Below, one piece after another: positions 12,201 to 20,226 of a stretch of DNA of 64,000 bases. This stretch comes from Agelaius tricolor. Lineage: Eukaryota > Chordata > Aves > Passeriformes > Icteridae. Position 1 is the first letter of the stretch, and each line of letters starts with the position of its first letter. Where the stretch lies: the NCBI GenBank assembly GCA_023055355.1, contig JALJCS010000029.1:4898001-4962000 (forward strand), in the 5' to 3' direction. Below the pieces are notes generated by a model. That model saw only the letters and a program-made list of their open reading frames with translations, had not been told where the DNA came from and did no database searches. The translations under genes were made by a program, and so were the position numbers.

Positions 12201-15200
12201 TGGGTGTAGCCATGATATTTTCTGAAAAATCCGTTCCTCCTGAGAAGCTGAGAGGCCTCAGGAACAAAATGCAAACAATGGTTATCTGCTGCTGTGGAAT
12301 GCAACAGGTGCATCTGGGATTGGGCTCATGGGGTTGTTTCTGATTAATGGCCAATCACAGCCCAGCTGGCTCAGACTGTCTCGGTCAGTCACAAAGCTTT
12401 GTTATAATTCTTTCTTTTCTATTCTTAGCCAGCCTTCTGATGAAATCCTTTCTTCTATTCTTTTAGTATAGGTTTAATATAAAATATATCATAAAATAAT
12501 AAATCAGCCTTGTGAACCATGGAGTCAGATCCTCGTCTCTTCCCTCATCCTCGGACCCCTGTGAGCACGGCCACACCTGGGTATTCCAGATAAAGAGCTT
12601 GAAATGCTGTGAGAAGAGAAAGCTTGGAACTGACCTTGGGGCCTGGTTGGTTCATTCTGTGGTGATACCCTGAATATACCCTGAGACAGCCAATGCCTCA
12701 TTCCTGAGATCATGGTTGTTGGGGAAGATGAAACAGGAGAGCCTCATCAATGTGATTGCCTGGCAAAAGACTTGGAGAATATGGAAACTATGAGCGAGAT
12801 TGAAATGAAAGCAAGCTTTGAGATCCCTCAGTTACTGAACAACTGGAAAACAATAGTGTGGCTGCTGAAGGTGATCCCCTTTTGATGGAACAACACCCTC
12901 TGCTTGCAGACAGGCCCAAGGGGCAGAGCAGACCCTACAGCTTGGCAGAAGGGGCCCAAAGAGGAGTTTATAGGGTTTAAAGTGTAACACAGTGTGGTGA
13001 TGCAATGATTCTTATAGGCTGTATGGAAATGCTGTAGGATTTGTATCTTGTAGTACATTGGTTAGTGAGAATCAGAATATTCAACACAGAAGAAGATTTA
13101 TTTATTATGCTATCCCCAGCCAGGGGCTGTGTACAAATCACAAACAGGACAGGATTGCTGGGGAACGCATTTTGAGCTTTTTTATTTTCCAGCATCAGTC
13201 TCATTCCATGGTTATGACAATGGGAAGATGCCACCAGCTCACATCCCAGGCAGCAGACCAAGAACTTAATGTTACAACTTACTTTATAAGTTTTTTGACC
13301 AATCACACAAAGCAAAAGCACATTGACAGTATTTCTATCCAATCACCATAAGCACAGGTACCTTTGGTTAAACAATGCTTGCTTATTTCAAATACAATAC
13401 CTGCTTGTAAGCCTTAAAACACAACGCACAGAGCTCCATTATTAAGCTTAGAACTTCCTAACATCTGGCTAGACACCCTTTGCTGTAGCTTAGGGAGTTA
13501 TTCTAGACGAGCATTAATACACAGACCATTGTTCTATTTGTCCTTACTTTTCTACTTTTTACATAATTTTTCTGCTGACCAACCTCAAGGCTACTGCTTA
13601 GCTCCAATCACAATTCTGCTGTCTCTGAGGCCTGCCTTTTGCAGCTTTCCCAAAACCTCTGATTTTGTGGATTCCCACATTGTAACGGGAACCTCACTCT
13701 CTTTTTTCCTGTTGCTTTTATTCTTCTCTCCCCCTCTTTGGGGCTCCTCTTTGGGGCTGCTCTGAGCTGTGCCTGGCAGCTCCAAGCAGGGCCCTGCACC
13801 CAGGCCCTTTGCAATAAATGCAATTTCCAATACCTGGCTTCAGAGATCTCTCATCTCTGTCCATCCCAACTGTCCCAACCCCAACACTCCTACAATGGCC
13901 TCATTGACCCAGTGCAGCAGGAGACCAGTCTGGAGGCAGGAATATAATAAATGCTAAACTCACTGTGATGCTCACAGACACAGGGCCTGGCTGGTGAATC
14001 ACAGCCTGGCACAAGGACGAGCTGCAGCCCTGAGCTGACTCATCTTTCACAGAGGAACTCTATTTCTGGCACTGTTGAAGTCTTCAATTAACAGGTTCAT
14101 AGTGCTTTTATCTTTTACTCCACCTGCTTCTCTAATTAACTTTATAACCCCTGAGATAGCTCCTATCTTCACGTGATGGACCCTGGCCCAGCACTCACAG
14201 ACCTGTTGATTCACTGGTCCTGCTGATTTGCTGTGCTGAGCACCTGGATATCTAAAATGATTAGAAACGTGTGCAAAACTGTAAAAACTATAGATAAACC
14301 TTTCTTCCTCAAGGCTTCTCCTGAAAAATTAAAACAGGCTATAAAACCTAATTATCAAGGGCAGAGATTTTCTCTCTACACCACCCAGGGGTTCATTGAT
14401 CTCAGAAATACTCACAAGCAATTTTAAAGTTGCAGCACTTGGTTTTATGCAGTTTTGTTTTTTTTTTTTTTTGTTGCTGTAAATATTCTGAATTGAACAA
14501 AAACATATCCAAAATGTATTTTTTTCACTGGGGTACCCAAAGGGCTGCTGGGATTTCCCAGTAAGGTTCATGTGCTGGTGGCCATGGAGTGAGAATGCCC
14601 TGTGTTTATGTGAAAATTACATGACAGCCTTGGATGTTTTCAGCTCTTCATTTCCAGGGAAAGTGGTGTCCATATTTTGTACAAGGAGAAGAAATTAAGC
14701 AGGAAAAGAATCTTGTCTTAAAGTAAATCAGGTTTCCAGTCCAGTCATTAGAAGGACTTCCTTTCCAGTCATTGGAAGAAACACAAACTAAGGAAGAAAC
14801 TTGGTTTTCCATGTTGCCTTGTGCTGTTTGGGAGCATTAGACCCTGAAAAGGAAAGACTTGGAAATTCCACTTTTATCCACCACAAGCAACAGGCCTCGA
14901 GTGCCAATCTCCCCCTCACCCATCTGCCAGCCAGTGCAATTTCTGACAAACCAAAGCCCAAAAATACCTCCAAATCTGCCCTGCTCTCCGGGAGGAATCT
15001 GCTGCAGCCACCACTCCTCCAGAACCACAGAGCAAACAGCCCTTCCTGCCACCCTTCCCAACCCACCCCTGTGGGAGCCAGGCAGGCAGAAAAGCTGCCA
15101 ATAAACCCATTTCTTGGTGAGGCAAACACAGATAAGGCTCAGAAGGTTCTCCCTGTGCCCAGCTCTTCCTGAATTCCCCTGCAGAGCCCGAAGTGTTGGG

Positions 15201-15269
15201 CTGAGCTTTGCCAGCGGCGCCAGGGAGGTGCGAGCTGATAACGGGGCTGTGGTCAACAAGGAAATCAGC
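95..15269 (+). CDS. Unrecognised single-pass membrane protein gene, 3' part (multi-exon span)
   Basis: The gene enters from the left edge. Thirteen exons are phase-consistent: 95-222, 1958-2090, 2320-2452, 3094-3246, 3997-4123, 4603-4814, 5863-6025, 6151-6233, 6940-7100, 7812-7950, 8807-8985, 9076-9154 and 9639-9770. They give about 607 codons. Visible residues 1-295 look extracellular, with paired Cys motifs and a beta-rich module. Residues 296-315 form one hydrophobic helix followed by Lys/Arg/Trp-rich sequence, which suggests a type I topology. About 290 residues of charged, partly helical tail follow. The segment around HYPVY and [13 protein letters not shown] resembles a cupredoxin-like fold; that is inference from the pattern only. 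Two 3' ends are possible: a short exon with a stop at 10551-10553, or exons 11831-11916, 11993-12051 and 15185-15269. It lies tail to tail with ATP12A. I do not recognise the family, and none of the neighbours I recall for human ATP12A (PARP4, RNF17) matches. Confidence 0.75.
226..580 (+). repeat. Nonamer minisatellite (CCACAGAAC)n
   Basis: About 39 imperfect copies of a 9-base unit (CCACAGAAC with CCATAGAAC and CCACACAGC/AAT variants) begin inside the splice donor region of the preceding exon. Nine is a multiple of three, so long spurious open frames result on both strands; they are not genes. Confidence 0.9.
581..1320. other. Intron sequence, no feature recognised
   Basis: This is mostly unique intronic sequence between the first and second visible exons. 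Nothing gene-like was seen. Confidence 0.6.
1330..1670 (-). mobile_element. CR1-type LINE fragment, antisense
   Basis: The sequence resembles the reverse complement of an avian CR1 3' region, with features such as CACCACCTCCCTGGGCAG, the ATCCAGCCTGTATTTCCC segment and CCTGAGCCTCCTTTTCTCC. These are general landmarks remembered from chicken CR1. The borders are approximate. Open frames of 60-194 codons across it are incidental. Confidence 0.75.
1958..2090 (+). CDS. Unrecognised membrane gene, exon 2 (visible)
   Basis: Acceptor TTTTTCAG ends at 1957. The exon begins with the last base of a split Ile codon and reads [19 protein letters not shown], adding four Cys. The donor is GTAGGT at 2091; GTGAGG at 2085 is an in-phase alternative that would remove two codons. 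Confidence 0.75.
2320..2452 (+). CDS. Unrecognised membrane gene, exon 3 (visible)
   Basis: Acceptor TTCTCACAG ends at 2319 and donor GTAAGG starts at 2453. The translation begins [20 protein letters not shown] and continues with a beta-strand-like hydrophobic pattern. It exits in phase 1. A 20/41-base minisatellite begins about 55 bases downstream. Confidence 0.8.
2505..2775 (+). repeat. Intronic minisatellite, CAGCCACTGGACAATGGCA unit
   Basis: The array alternates a roughly 20-base unit (CACAGCCACTGGACAATGG) with a roughly 23-base unit (CACAGCCATTTCCTCCCATG). It lacks stops in several frames on both strands, producing overlapping 93-163 codon frames that are not genes. Confidence 0.9.
3094..3246 (+). 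CDS. Unrecognised membrane gene, exon 4 (visible)
   Basis: Acceptor CTGTGGCAG ends at 3093 and donor GTGAGT starts at 3247. It encodes [18 protein letters not shown], a basic linker, then [20 protein letters not shown], the probable start of the beta-sandwich module (GDTILF is a typical first-strand pattern). Phases are 1 in and 1 out. Confidence 0.8.
3454..3834 (+). mobile_element. Solo LTR, family A, with 6-bp target duplication
   Basis: The element starts TGTGG and ends GTGACA. The hexamer GACAGC lies on both sides (3448-3453 and 3835-3840), which fits a retroviral-type target-site duplication. The same family recurs at 9833-10208, 12205-12575, 21030-22029 and, diverged, near 33166-33560. 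No internal retroviral genes are attached, so this is a recombined solo LTR in an intron. Confidence 0.85.
3997..4123 (+). CDS. Unrecognised membrane gene, exon 5 (visible), cupredoxin-like part
   Basis: Acceptor CATCCCAG ends at 3996 and donor GTAATA starts at 4124. It encodes [20 protein letters not shown] followed by [20 protein letters not shown]. The NIS tripeptide near the end is a possible N-glycosylation site. It exits in phase 2 inside a Trp codon. Confidence 0.8.
4360..4560 (+). mobile_element. LTR-like element, family B
   Basis: It contains a TATA box (GTATATAAAGC, near 4478) and a polyadenylation signal (AATAAAGG, near 4502) about 25 bases apart, in LTR order, just upstream of the next exon. 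Outer borders and a target duplication were not resolved. Confidence 0.5.
4603..4814 (+). CDS. Unrecognised membrane gene, exon 6 (visible)
   Basis: Acceptor CCCTTCCAG ends at 4602. The exon encodes [17 protein letters not shown], the HxF...PGxFxF pattern of the last strands of a cupredoxin-like fold, then [11 protein letters not shown], with a possible N-glycosylation site at NVS. It ends [11 protein letters not shown] just before the membrane helix. The donor GTCCAG at 4815 is weak, but the phase (1) matches the next exon. Confidence 0.8.
5310..5705. repeat. AT-rich low-complexity tract
   Basis: About 400 bases are almost purely A and T, with ATATAATATA and TAATGTAATATAA motifs. It lies in the intron just upstream of the transmembrane exon. 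Confidence 0.9.
5863..6025 (+). CDS. Unrecognised membrane gene, exon 7 (visible), transmembrane helix
   Basis: Acceptor CTCCCCCAG ends at 5862 and donor GTAAAG starts at 6026. The exon opens with about 20 uncharged residues ([20 protein letters not shown]), a clear membrane span. It is followed by [13 protein letters not shown], whose basic residues place the C-terminal side in the cytoplasm, and then PPEYVLLKD. It exits in phase 2. Confidence 0.85.
6151..6233 (+). CDS. Unrecognised membrane gene, exon 8 (visible)
   Basis: Acceptor TTGTCCCCAG ends at 6150 and donor GTGAGG starts at 6234. It encodes [20 protein letters not shown] and a few further small residues, a Gly/Ser/Ala-rich linker after the membrane helix. 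Phases match on both sides. Another frame is also open across this exon, but only this frame fits the neighbours. Confidence 0.7.
6940..7100 (+). CDS. Unrecognised membrane gene, exon 9 (visible)
   Basis: Acceptor TGTGTTTCAG ends at 6939 and donor GTCAGT starts at 7101. The translation contains [20 protein letters not shown], then [20 protein letters not shown]. This is a helical, heptad-like stretch that could be a coiled coil in the cytoplasmic tail. It exits in phase 0. Confidence 0.85.
7258..7712 (+). repeat. Direct repeat copy 1 flanking an exon
   Basis: A roughly 450-base segment recurs at 8137-8637 in the same orientation with high identity. Within it, a short unit (ATTTTGGGACCATTTTGG) is tandemly repeated. 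The two copies bracket the exon at 7812-7950. Confidence 0.85.
7812..7950 (+). CDS. Unrecognised membrane gene, exon 10 (visible)
   Basis: The acceptor GTGAACAG ends at 7811 and donor GTGAGA starts at 7951. It encodes [20 protein letters not shown] and an acidic continuation ending WNNNFQP. The length of 139 bases is not divisible by three, so skipping or deleting it would shift the frame. Two near-identical direct repeats flank it. Confidence 0.75.
8137..8637 (+). repeat. Direct repeat copy 2 flanking an exon
   Basis: This is the partner of 7258-7712, with one or two additional copies of the internal ATTTTGG...TTCACCTTGGGT unit. Confidence 0.85.
8807..8985 (+). CDS. Unrecognised membrane gene, exon 11 (visible)
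   Basis: Acceptor GGTTCCTCAG ends at 8806 and donor GTGAGC starts at 8986. The product includes [20 protein letters not shown] and [13 protein letters not shown], acidic and probably helical. It exits in phase 0. Confidence 0.75.
9076..9154 (+). CDS. Unrecognised membrane gene, exon 12 (visible)
   Basis: Acceptor GTCCCACAG ends at 9075 and donor GTAAGG starts at 9155. It encodes [20 protein letters not shown] and a short charged end. It exits in phase 1. Confidence 0.75.
9639..9770 (+). CDS. Unrecognised membrane gene, exon 13 (visible)
   Basis: Acceptor TTGCTGCAG ends at 9638 and donor GTAATT starts at 9771. It encodes [20 protein letters not shown], then a Lys/Glu-containing helix. It exits in phase 1, which fits either the short terminal exon at 10510 or the exon at 11831. 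Confidence 0.75.
9833..10208 (+). mobile_element. Solo LTR, family A
   Basis: Starts TGTGACC, ends TGTGACA, and is closely similar to 3454-3834. The flanking hexamers ATAAAG and CTAAAG match at five of six positions, a slightly decayed target duplication. Confidence 0.85.
10510..10553 (+). CDS. Candidate alternative terminal exon
   Basis: Acceptor TTTCTCTATCAG ends at 10509. In the phase left by exon 13 it encodes [14 protein letters not shown] and then TGA at 10551-10553. AATAAA occurs at about 10589 and again near 10953. Its short length makes it uncertain; the downstream exons are the competing model. Confidence 0.35.
10714..11800. other. Intron or 3' flank, no feature recognised
   Basis: Mostly unique sequence. 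It is intron if the downstream exons are real, or 3' flank if the gene ends at 10553. Small open frames here show no family resemblance. Confidence 0.5.
11831..11916 (+). CDS. Candidate tail exon of the membrane gene
   Basis: Using the AG at 11829-11830, the phase-1 carry gives [20 protein letters not shown] and then a helical LLIREMECR. Donor GTCAAT at 11917 is weak. An upstream AG at 11816-11817 gives the same frame but would need a phase-0 predecessor. Support is the frame openness and the phase fit. Confidence 0.4.
11993..12051 (+). CDS. Candidate tail exon of the membrane gene
   Basis: After a short intron of about 75 bases, the AG at 11991-11992 gives [19 protein letters not shown] in phase 0. 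The donor would be GTGCTG at 12052 (weak). If unspliced, the frame closes at TGA 12098-12100, an alternative end. It exits in phase 2, which fits the exon at 15185. Confidence 0.4.
12205..12575 (-). mobile_element. Solo LTR, family A, inverted, with perfect 6-bp target duplication
   Basis: The reverse-complement element is flanked by CCTGGG at 12199-12204 and 12576-12581. It is the same family as 3454-3834. The clean duplication argues for a fairly young insertion. Confidence 0.9.
12717..13886 (+). mobile_element. Long LTR, family E
   Basis: The ends are TGTTGGGG at 12717 and CCCCAACA at 13886, perfect 8-bp inverted termini of LTR type. A polyadenylation signal (GCAATAAATGC) near 13811 precedes a U5-like end. 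No target duplication was found, and the 1.17-kb length is long for a solo LTR, so a composite is possible. Confidence 0.65.
13890..15180. other. Sequence with no recognised feature apart from a poly-T tract
   Basis: This stretch is unique sequence except for a T run at 14457-14474. Open frames of 60-140 codons on both strands at 14788-15287 overlap each other and have no recognised similarity. The candidate exon at 15185 lies just beyond. Confidence 0.5.
15185..15269 (+). CDS. Candidate tail exon of the membrane gene
   Basis: Acceptor CCCCTGCAG ends at 15184 and donor GTGAGG starts at 15270. Entering in phase 2 it reads [20 protein letters not shown] and then AVVNKEIS. The frame is open and CpG-richer than its surroundings. 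Phase agrees with 12051. No continuing exon was identified, so the true end is unknown. Confidence 0.4.
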
Positions 15270-15577
15270 GTGAGGTGTGTGGGTCAAAGGCCTCCAGAAA
15301 CCCAGGTCAGGCCCTGTTGGGAAGGATGAAAGTTTGACAGGAAAGTCCCACAGATGTGTGTGCTTAGCAGGAAGATTTTTAAATGTAGAGTCTGATGAAG
15401 GAATAGAGATCTGTCGGAACTCAGTCCATCCCTCCGGGTGTCCAGAGCTGCCAGGACCCCACCGGGGGGCTCAGAGACCCTGGCACACAGCCCAGAGCAC
15501 CTGGGGATTTGATTGTGACCCCTGGAGCAAGCTGCCAACTTTTTATGAGCACCTGAAAGTCACACAGGTTTGAATGG

Positions 15578-16020
15578 TGTAATAACAAAATGATCACAGG
15601 GTGAAAATGTAGATTTTAGGATTTTTGGTATGGGGGTTATGGGGACAAGATGGAGGAACTTGGGTGTGTCCAGCCTTTCTCCTTCTTCTTCTTCTTGTTC
15701 TCCATTTTCTGCAGTGATGTTGGCACTTCGGGACTGGTTTAGAGTGGAAGTGCACTGTCTAACATAGGTGATGGGTATTGGGAATTAAGTGTAAATATAT
15801 TTTATGTAGTTTGTAGTATAAAAGGACAACACCACCCCGGGGGCGGTCAGAGTGCCTGTGGCTGCCCTGCTGAGCAGACCTCGGCTGGGCAGAAAGAAAA
15901 TTTTATAGATAAGAATTAATAAACAACCTCAAGAGCGAAAAGTGAAGAGTCCAGACTCGTTCTTCAGCCGCGCGGGCCGAAGCAGAGACACCCTGCACAT
16001 CTCAGGGCAGCAATTATCAA
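15578..16020 (+). mobile_element. Solo LTR, family C
   Basis: In order: a U3-like part, a TATA box (GTATAAAAGG near 15819), GC-rich initiator sequence, AATAAAC near 15919 and a U5-like end with CCAGACTCGTTC. This is the layout of a retroviral LTR. The borders are approximate and no duplication was resolved. Confidence 0.7.
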
Positions 16021-16311
16021 CAGCTACCTGAGAGAGATGGAAGCAAGTTTTGATCTAGAAGAAAAGAATTTCTGAGCCAGTCTTACTGGATAACCAAGGA
16101 GGCAAAGGGTGAGTTAGTTAGAAGGGGTTTTTATGGCTTAGAGCAAAGGATAAACCCACCTCAAACAAGAAGATGTTTGTACCAAGCAGAAAGACAGCAC
16201 AGGCAAACAAGTCAGCAAAGTTGCAAGTAGAAAAACGGCCTCAGAATTTTCTTCTGCAAGAAAACTGAAAACCAACTTCTAGCTTCACCTGCAATGCACA
16301 GGATGCTTCCT

Positions 16312-16770
16312 AGACCCAAGCTGGCACCAGCGCCAACTCAGGCTGGTTTGGCAGTGCCAAGTGGCTCCTGCAATCTGCCATCAGCAGCCTGGGCTGGTGA
16401 GTTCTGTTTGCCAGGGAAAAGGCCCAGTGTTGGTGTTCAGGGGCCTGTGGTGCTGAGTGGCCGGGTGTCTGCCAGGGTACTGAAACCACAAAGCCCAGAG
16501 CTCCAGGCACGCAGGTGTGCAAAGGCATCCCAAGGGCAGCACAAAACTGCCCCAACATGGCTGCCTCCACAGCTTTTCCTTGGAATCACCCTTAGCCCAA
16601 GGCTGCTTTTGCTGCTGGCACCGGCGCCAGCTTGGGCTGGTTTGGCAGTGCCAAGTGGCTCCTGCAATCTGCCATCAGGAACCTGGGATGGGGAGTTTTG
16701 GTTCCCAAGGAAAAGGGCTGGAGTAGGTGTTCAGGGGCCTGTGGCCCTGAGAGGGCGGCCGCCTCCTGAA
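16312..16770 (+). repeat. Direct duplication, about 150-bp units 296 bp apart
   Basis: The segments near 16320-16475 and 16616-16770 share long stretches such as GGTTTGGCAGTGCCAAGTGG and CTCCTGCAATCTGCCATCAG. They produce a 224-codon frame whose two halves repeat each other. I regard that frame as non-coding. Confidence 0.75.
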
Positions 16771-16843
16771 TTTCCAAATGGCACAGGGTGCCCCTCAGGC
16801 CCAGGCTGCCTCCACCTCCAACTTGGGTGCTGTCTCAGAGCTG

Positions 16844-16919
16844 AGGAAGGGAAGGGAAGGGAAGGGAAGGGAAGGGAAGGGAAGGGAAGGGAAGGGAAGG
16901 GAAGGGAAGGGAAGGGAAG
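16844..16919 (+). repeat. Pentanucleotide microsatellite (GAAGG)n
   Basis: About 15 perfect copies of a purine-only pentamer. Confidence 0.95.
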
Positions 16920-16969
16920 TACGGGCTTAGCTCCAGGGTCGGCTGTGCCTGGCCTGGATCAGGGATGAA

Positions 16970-18200
16970 GCACGTGGAGCTCCACGGCTCTCCTGGATGC
17001 TCTGGGGGTTGGCAGGAGCACTCTCAGCCCTGCAAGGTTTGCACCCCTCATAACCACAGCAGGAGGTTCTCCAGCTTTTATGGACAGGAGAATTGGGATC
17101 TGGAGGAATTATACAACTGACATACAGGCAGCCTGTGGCAGATCTCAGAGTTTTATTCCAGCCCCTCCTAGGACTGAGCAGTTCAATTATGCCTGCATCC
17201 TTTCAGAGTTTATTTTTTGTCCTCTAGCCAAAGGAGGGTTGCGTGCTCATTAAACAGTCCTTGACCTCTTTCCTGGGCTAGTAATTTCAAATTTAGGATG
17301 TAAATATTATTGGATCCAGATTTAGTCCATCAGCAAATGTCTCCCATCAATGATTTACCACCCTAAGGATCTTTCCTGCAGCACATTTACCTGTGTTGTG
17401 TAGGTCAGCAGTAAGTAAGAATGAGGAAAACTTTGTAGTGTCATAAATCCTTTGCTTACCTCGGCTTCTTCACCTGCTCTGAGCAAACTGCAGCTTCAAA
17501 CCCCTCAGAAATGAAGTGTTTGGGTGTTTGGGCAGGGAATCACCTCTTTTGGGTTTTATTCTTTTGTGATTTTTTTTTTTTTAACTTTCTACCTTCTGCA
17601 CAGGGAGGAAATTTGAGGCTGGCTTGAGGAGATCCTGCAGTCAAGGAGAAATTCACCTTGTGGAGGGCTTTAATCTCAGAACAAGCCGGACCCAGCAGCT
17701 CCTTCCCCTCTGAGTTATTCTTCAACCTCCCTGGGTGGTGCTGGGGGGAGGAAAGAACACTGACCAGAAATCCCACTGGGAGGTTGGCCTTGGGAATGTT
17801 CTGTGTGCTCAGGAGGGAATGAACTTTCCTCCAAAGCAGCTCAGACCTGACAGAAACTCGGGGTAATTCAAACCTAACCTGGAAGAGCAGGTTTGGACCC
17901 TTGGGAATTTAGTGCAAAATTCCTTTCAGCCACCATGAAGGGACTGGTTTTGGCCAGGGCTGTGCTGCTCCCGGCTTGGCAAAGATTGAAAGCACAGAGA
18001 GTTCCCCAGCTTGCCCAGAATGACTGAGCTGGACACAGAAAATGCAATAATAATTTAACATCCCACTTCTGACCTTACCCCTGCACCTGAGCAGAGGGAA
18101 GCCGCTCCAAGCTGCTGCTCTCCCTGGTTCTGTCCATGTTTGTGCTATGAGAGCATCTGGAAAATTGGTGATGCTTTTTTAGGCTACCTAAAGACAGAGG
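16970..18200. other. Intergenic sequence, no feature recognised
   Basis: Unique sequence with no convincing exon, apart from a short T run near 17572. Confidence 0.55.
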
Positions 18201-18238
18201 CCGGGCTTAGTTAAGGAAATAAAAAGCAGTTCTATTTA

Positions 18239-19289
18239 TTGATCTGTGTCTGCCAGGTAGATAAAGGAGGTGCCTGTGACCTGAAGGGCCCTCAGGTACA
18301 TTTAGGGCAGATGAAGCCCCCCCAGGACCTACACCCAAAAATGGACAATGGGTCATGGGTTTCACACTTTTATGAGTTTGGTCCATTTGCATTTTGGGGG
18401 TGAATCTGCCAATTCCAGCTGCAGCTGATGAAGTCATTGACCCCAAGTTTGCTGCCCCCAACTCCCTTTTGTTCCCATCTCTGGGCCTGAGGCAGTGAGG
18501 TGTCCTTGATTGCCAGGCCTGGAGAGGAATTGTTGTGTCTGCCCCAAATGGGGAAGCAGCAGCTCCCACTGGGTGTGGAGTTCAGAGTTCTACACCAAAG
18601 AACTGCAGGGTTACAAATATGTGAAAAATATAATAATATACTATTATTAAATATAATTTATTGTTAGTAGTAGTAGTAGTAGTAGCATTAGTATTAGTAT
18701 TAAATATAATATCATCTCTTTCAAATAGATGGAAAATAGAAAAGCTGAAATCCTGGAGAGGAATTGTTGTGTCTGCCTAAAGTGGGGAAGCAGCAGCTCC
18801 CGCTGGGTGTGAAGTTTAAACACTAAAGAACTGCAGGGTTACAAACAGATGGAAAATAGAAAAGCCAAAATCCTGAGGCATCAGCCTCACTTCAGAACCT
18901 GCACGTGGGAGCAGGGAAGCTGCTCCTGGCTGCTGCTCTCTCTGGTTCTGCTGCCAAAGCCGTCCCTGTTTGAGCTTTGGAAGCGCCTGGAACTGGTGGG
19001 AAACTGGAGCTGAGGTTGTTTGGGCTGTTGGCACAGGCTCACACCTGGTTTTTGGGTGAATGGAGCCAGGTTTACAGCATGACATCACTGCTCCTCCCAA
19101 GCTGGCAGGGATTCAGTGCCGGAGCCTCGGATGAAAGGCCCCGTGCAGGTGGATCTCTGTCACCAGTGTCCCTGCCAGCACTCAGTGACCTCTGTCCGTG
19201 TGTGACAGCATTGTAACTCATTAAAAAAGCTGTTTTAGCCCTTGCAGGTCACAGGCACCTCCTTTATCTACCTGGCAGACACAGATCAA
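18239..19289. repeat. 1.05-kb segment bounded by perfect 45-bp inverted repeats
   Basis: Bases 18239-18283 are the exact reverse complement of 19245-19289 (arms begin TTGATCTGTGTCTGCC). Similarity continues a few bases inward with one gap. The interior carries no long frame. It also contains a duplicated block (near 18510-18612 and 18750-18845) and a TAG-repeat tract near 18665. It could be a small non-autonomous element or a local inversion scar. Confidence 0.75.
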
Positions 19290-19475
19290 TTTTCCTGCTA
19301 TAAATCCCTGTCTGGACTTCAGTTATCACCTGTTACAGTGCCATAGGAAATGATATTTAAAGTGTACTCTGCCCTTAAGTCACTCATTCGGGATGATTTT
19401 ATTTGTGGGGGAAAAATAAAACACTCCATGGGGGAAAAGATGGTTTTACTGGATAGATTTGGGCTGCTAGGGACA

Positions 19476-20226
19476 GTGAAAATGGTGGAAATGGTCAGAT
19501 TATATCTAAGGAAGCTCCTAAATGGCTGAAATTCAGGAATTTAGTGAAAATGGTGGAAATGTTCAGATTGTATCTAAGGAAGCTCCTAAATGGCTGAAAT
19601 TTAGGAATTTGGTGAAAATGGTGGAAATGTTCAGATTATATCTAAGGAAGCTCCTAAATGGCTGAAATTTAGGAATTTAGTGAAAATGGTGGAAATGATC
19701 AAATTGTATCTAAGGAAGCTCCTAAATGGCTGAAATTTAGGAATTTAGTGAAAATGGTGGAAATGTTCAGATTATATCTAAGGAAGCTCCTAAATGGCTG
19801 AAATTTAGGAATTTAGTGAAAATGGTGGAAATGATCAAATTGTATCTAAGGAAGCTCCTAAATGGCTGAAATTTAGGAATTTAGTGAAAATGGTGGAAAT
19901 GTTCAGATTATATCTAAGGAAGCTCCTAAATGGCTGAAATTTAGGAATTTAATGAAAATGGTGGAAATGATCAAATTGTATCTAAGGAAGCTCCTAAATG
20001 GCTGAAATTTAGGAATTTAGTGAAAATGGTGGAAATGTTCAGATTATATCTAAGGAAGCTCCTAAATGGCTGAAATTTAGGAATTTAGTGAAAATGGTGG
20101 AAATGATCAAATTGTATCTAAGGAAGCTCCTAAATGGCTGAAATTTAGGAATTTAATGAAAATGGTGGAAATGTTCAGATTATATCTAAGGAAGCTCCTA
20201 AATGGTTGAAATTTAGGAATTTAGAA
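19476..20226 (+). repeat. 68-bp minisatellite, 11 copies, dimeric higher-order pattern
   Basis: The monomer runs from GTGAAAATGGTGGAAATG to GGAATTTA. Two monomer types differ at a short segment (TTCAGATTATATC versus ATCAAATTGTATC) and alternate through most of the array, making a 136-bp higher-order unit. Confidence 0.9.

Noticed and set aside
16294..16968. 224-codon plus-strand frame
   Set aside because: Its two halves are the same duplicated DNA and its end is the GAAGG microsatellite; no conserved motif.
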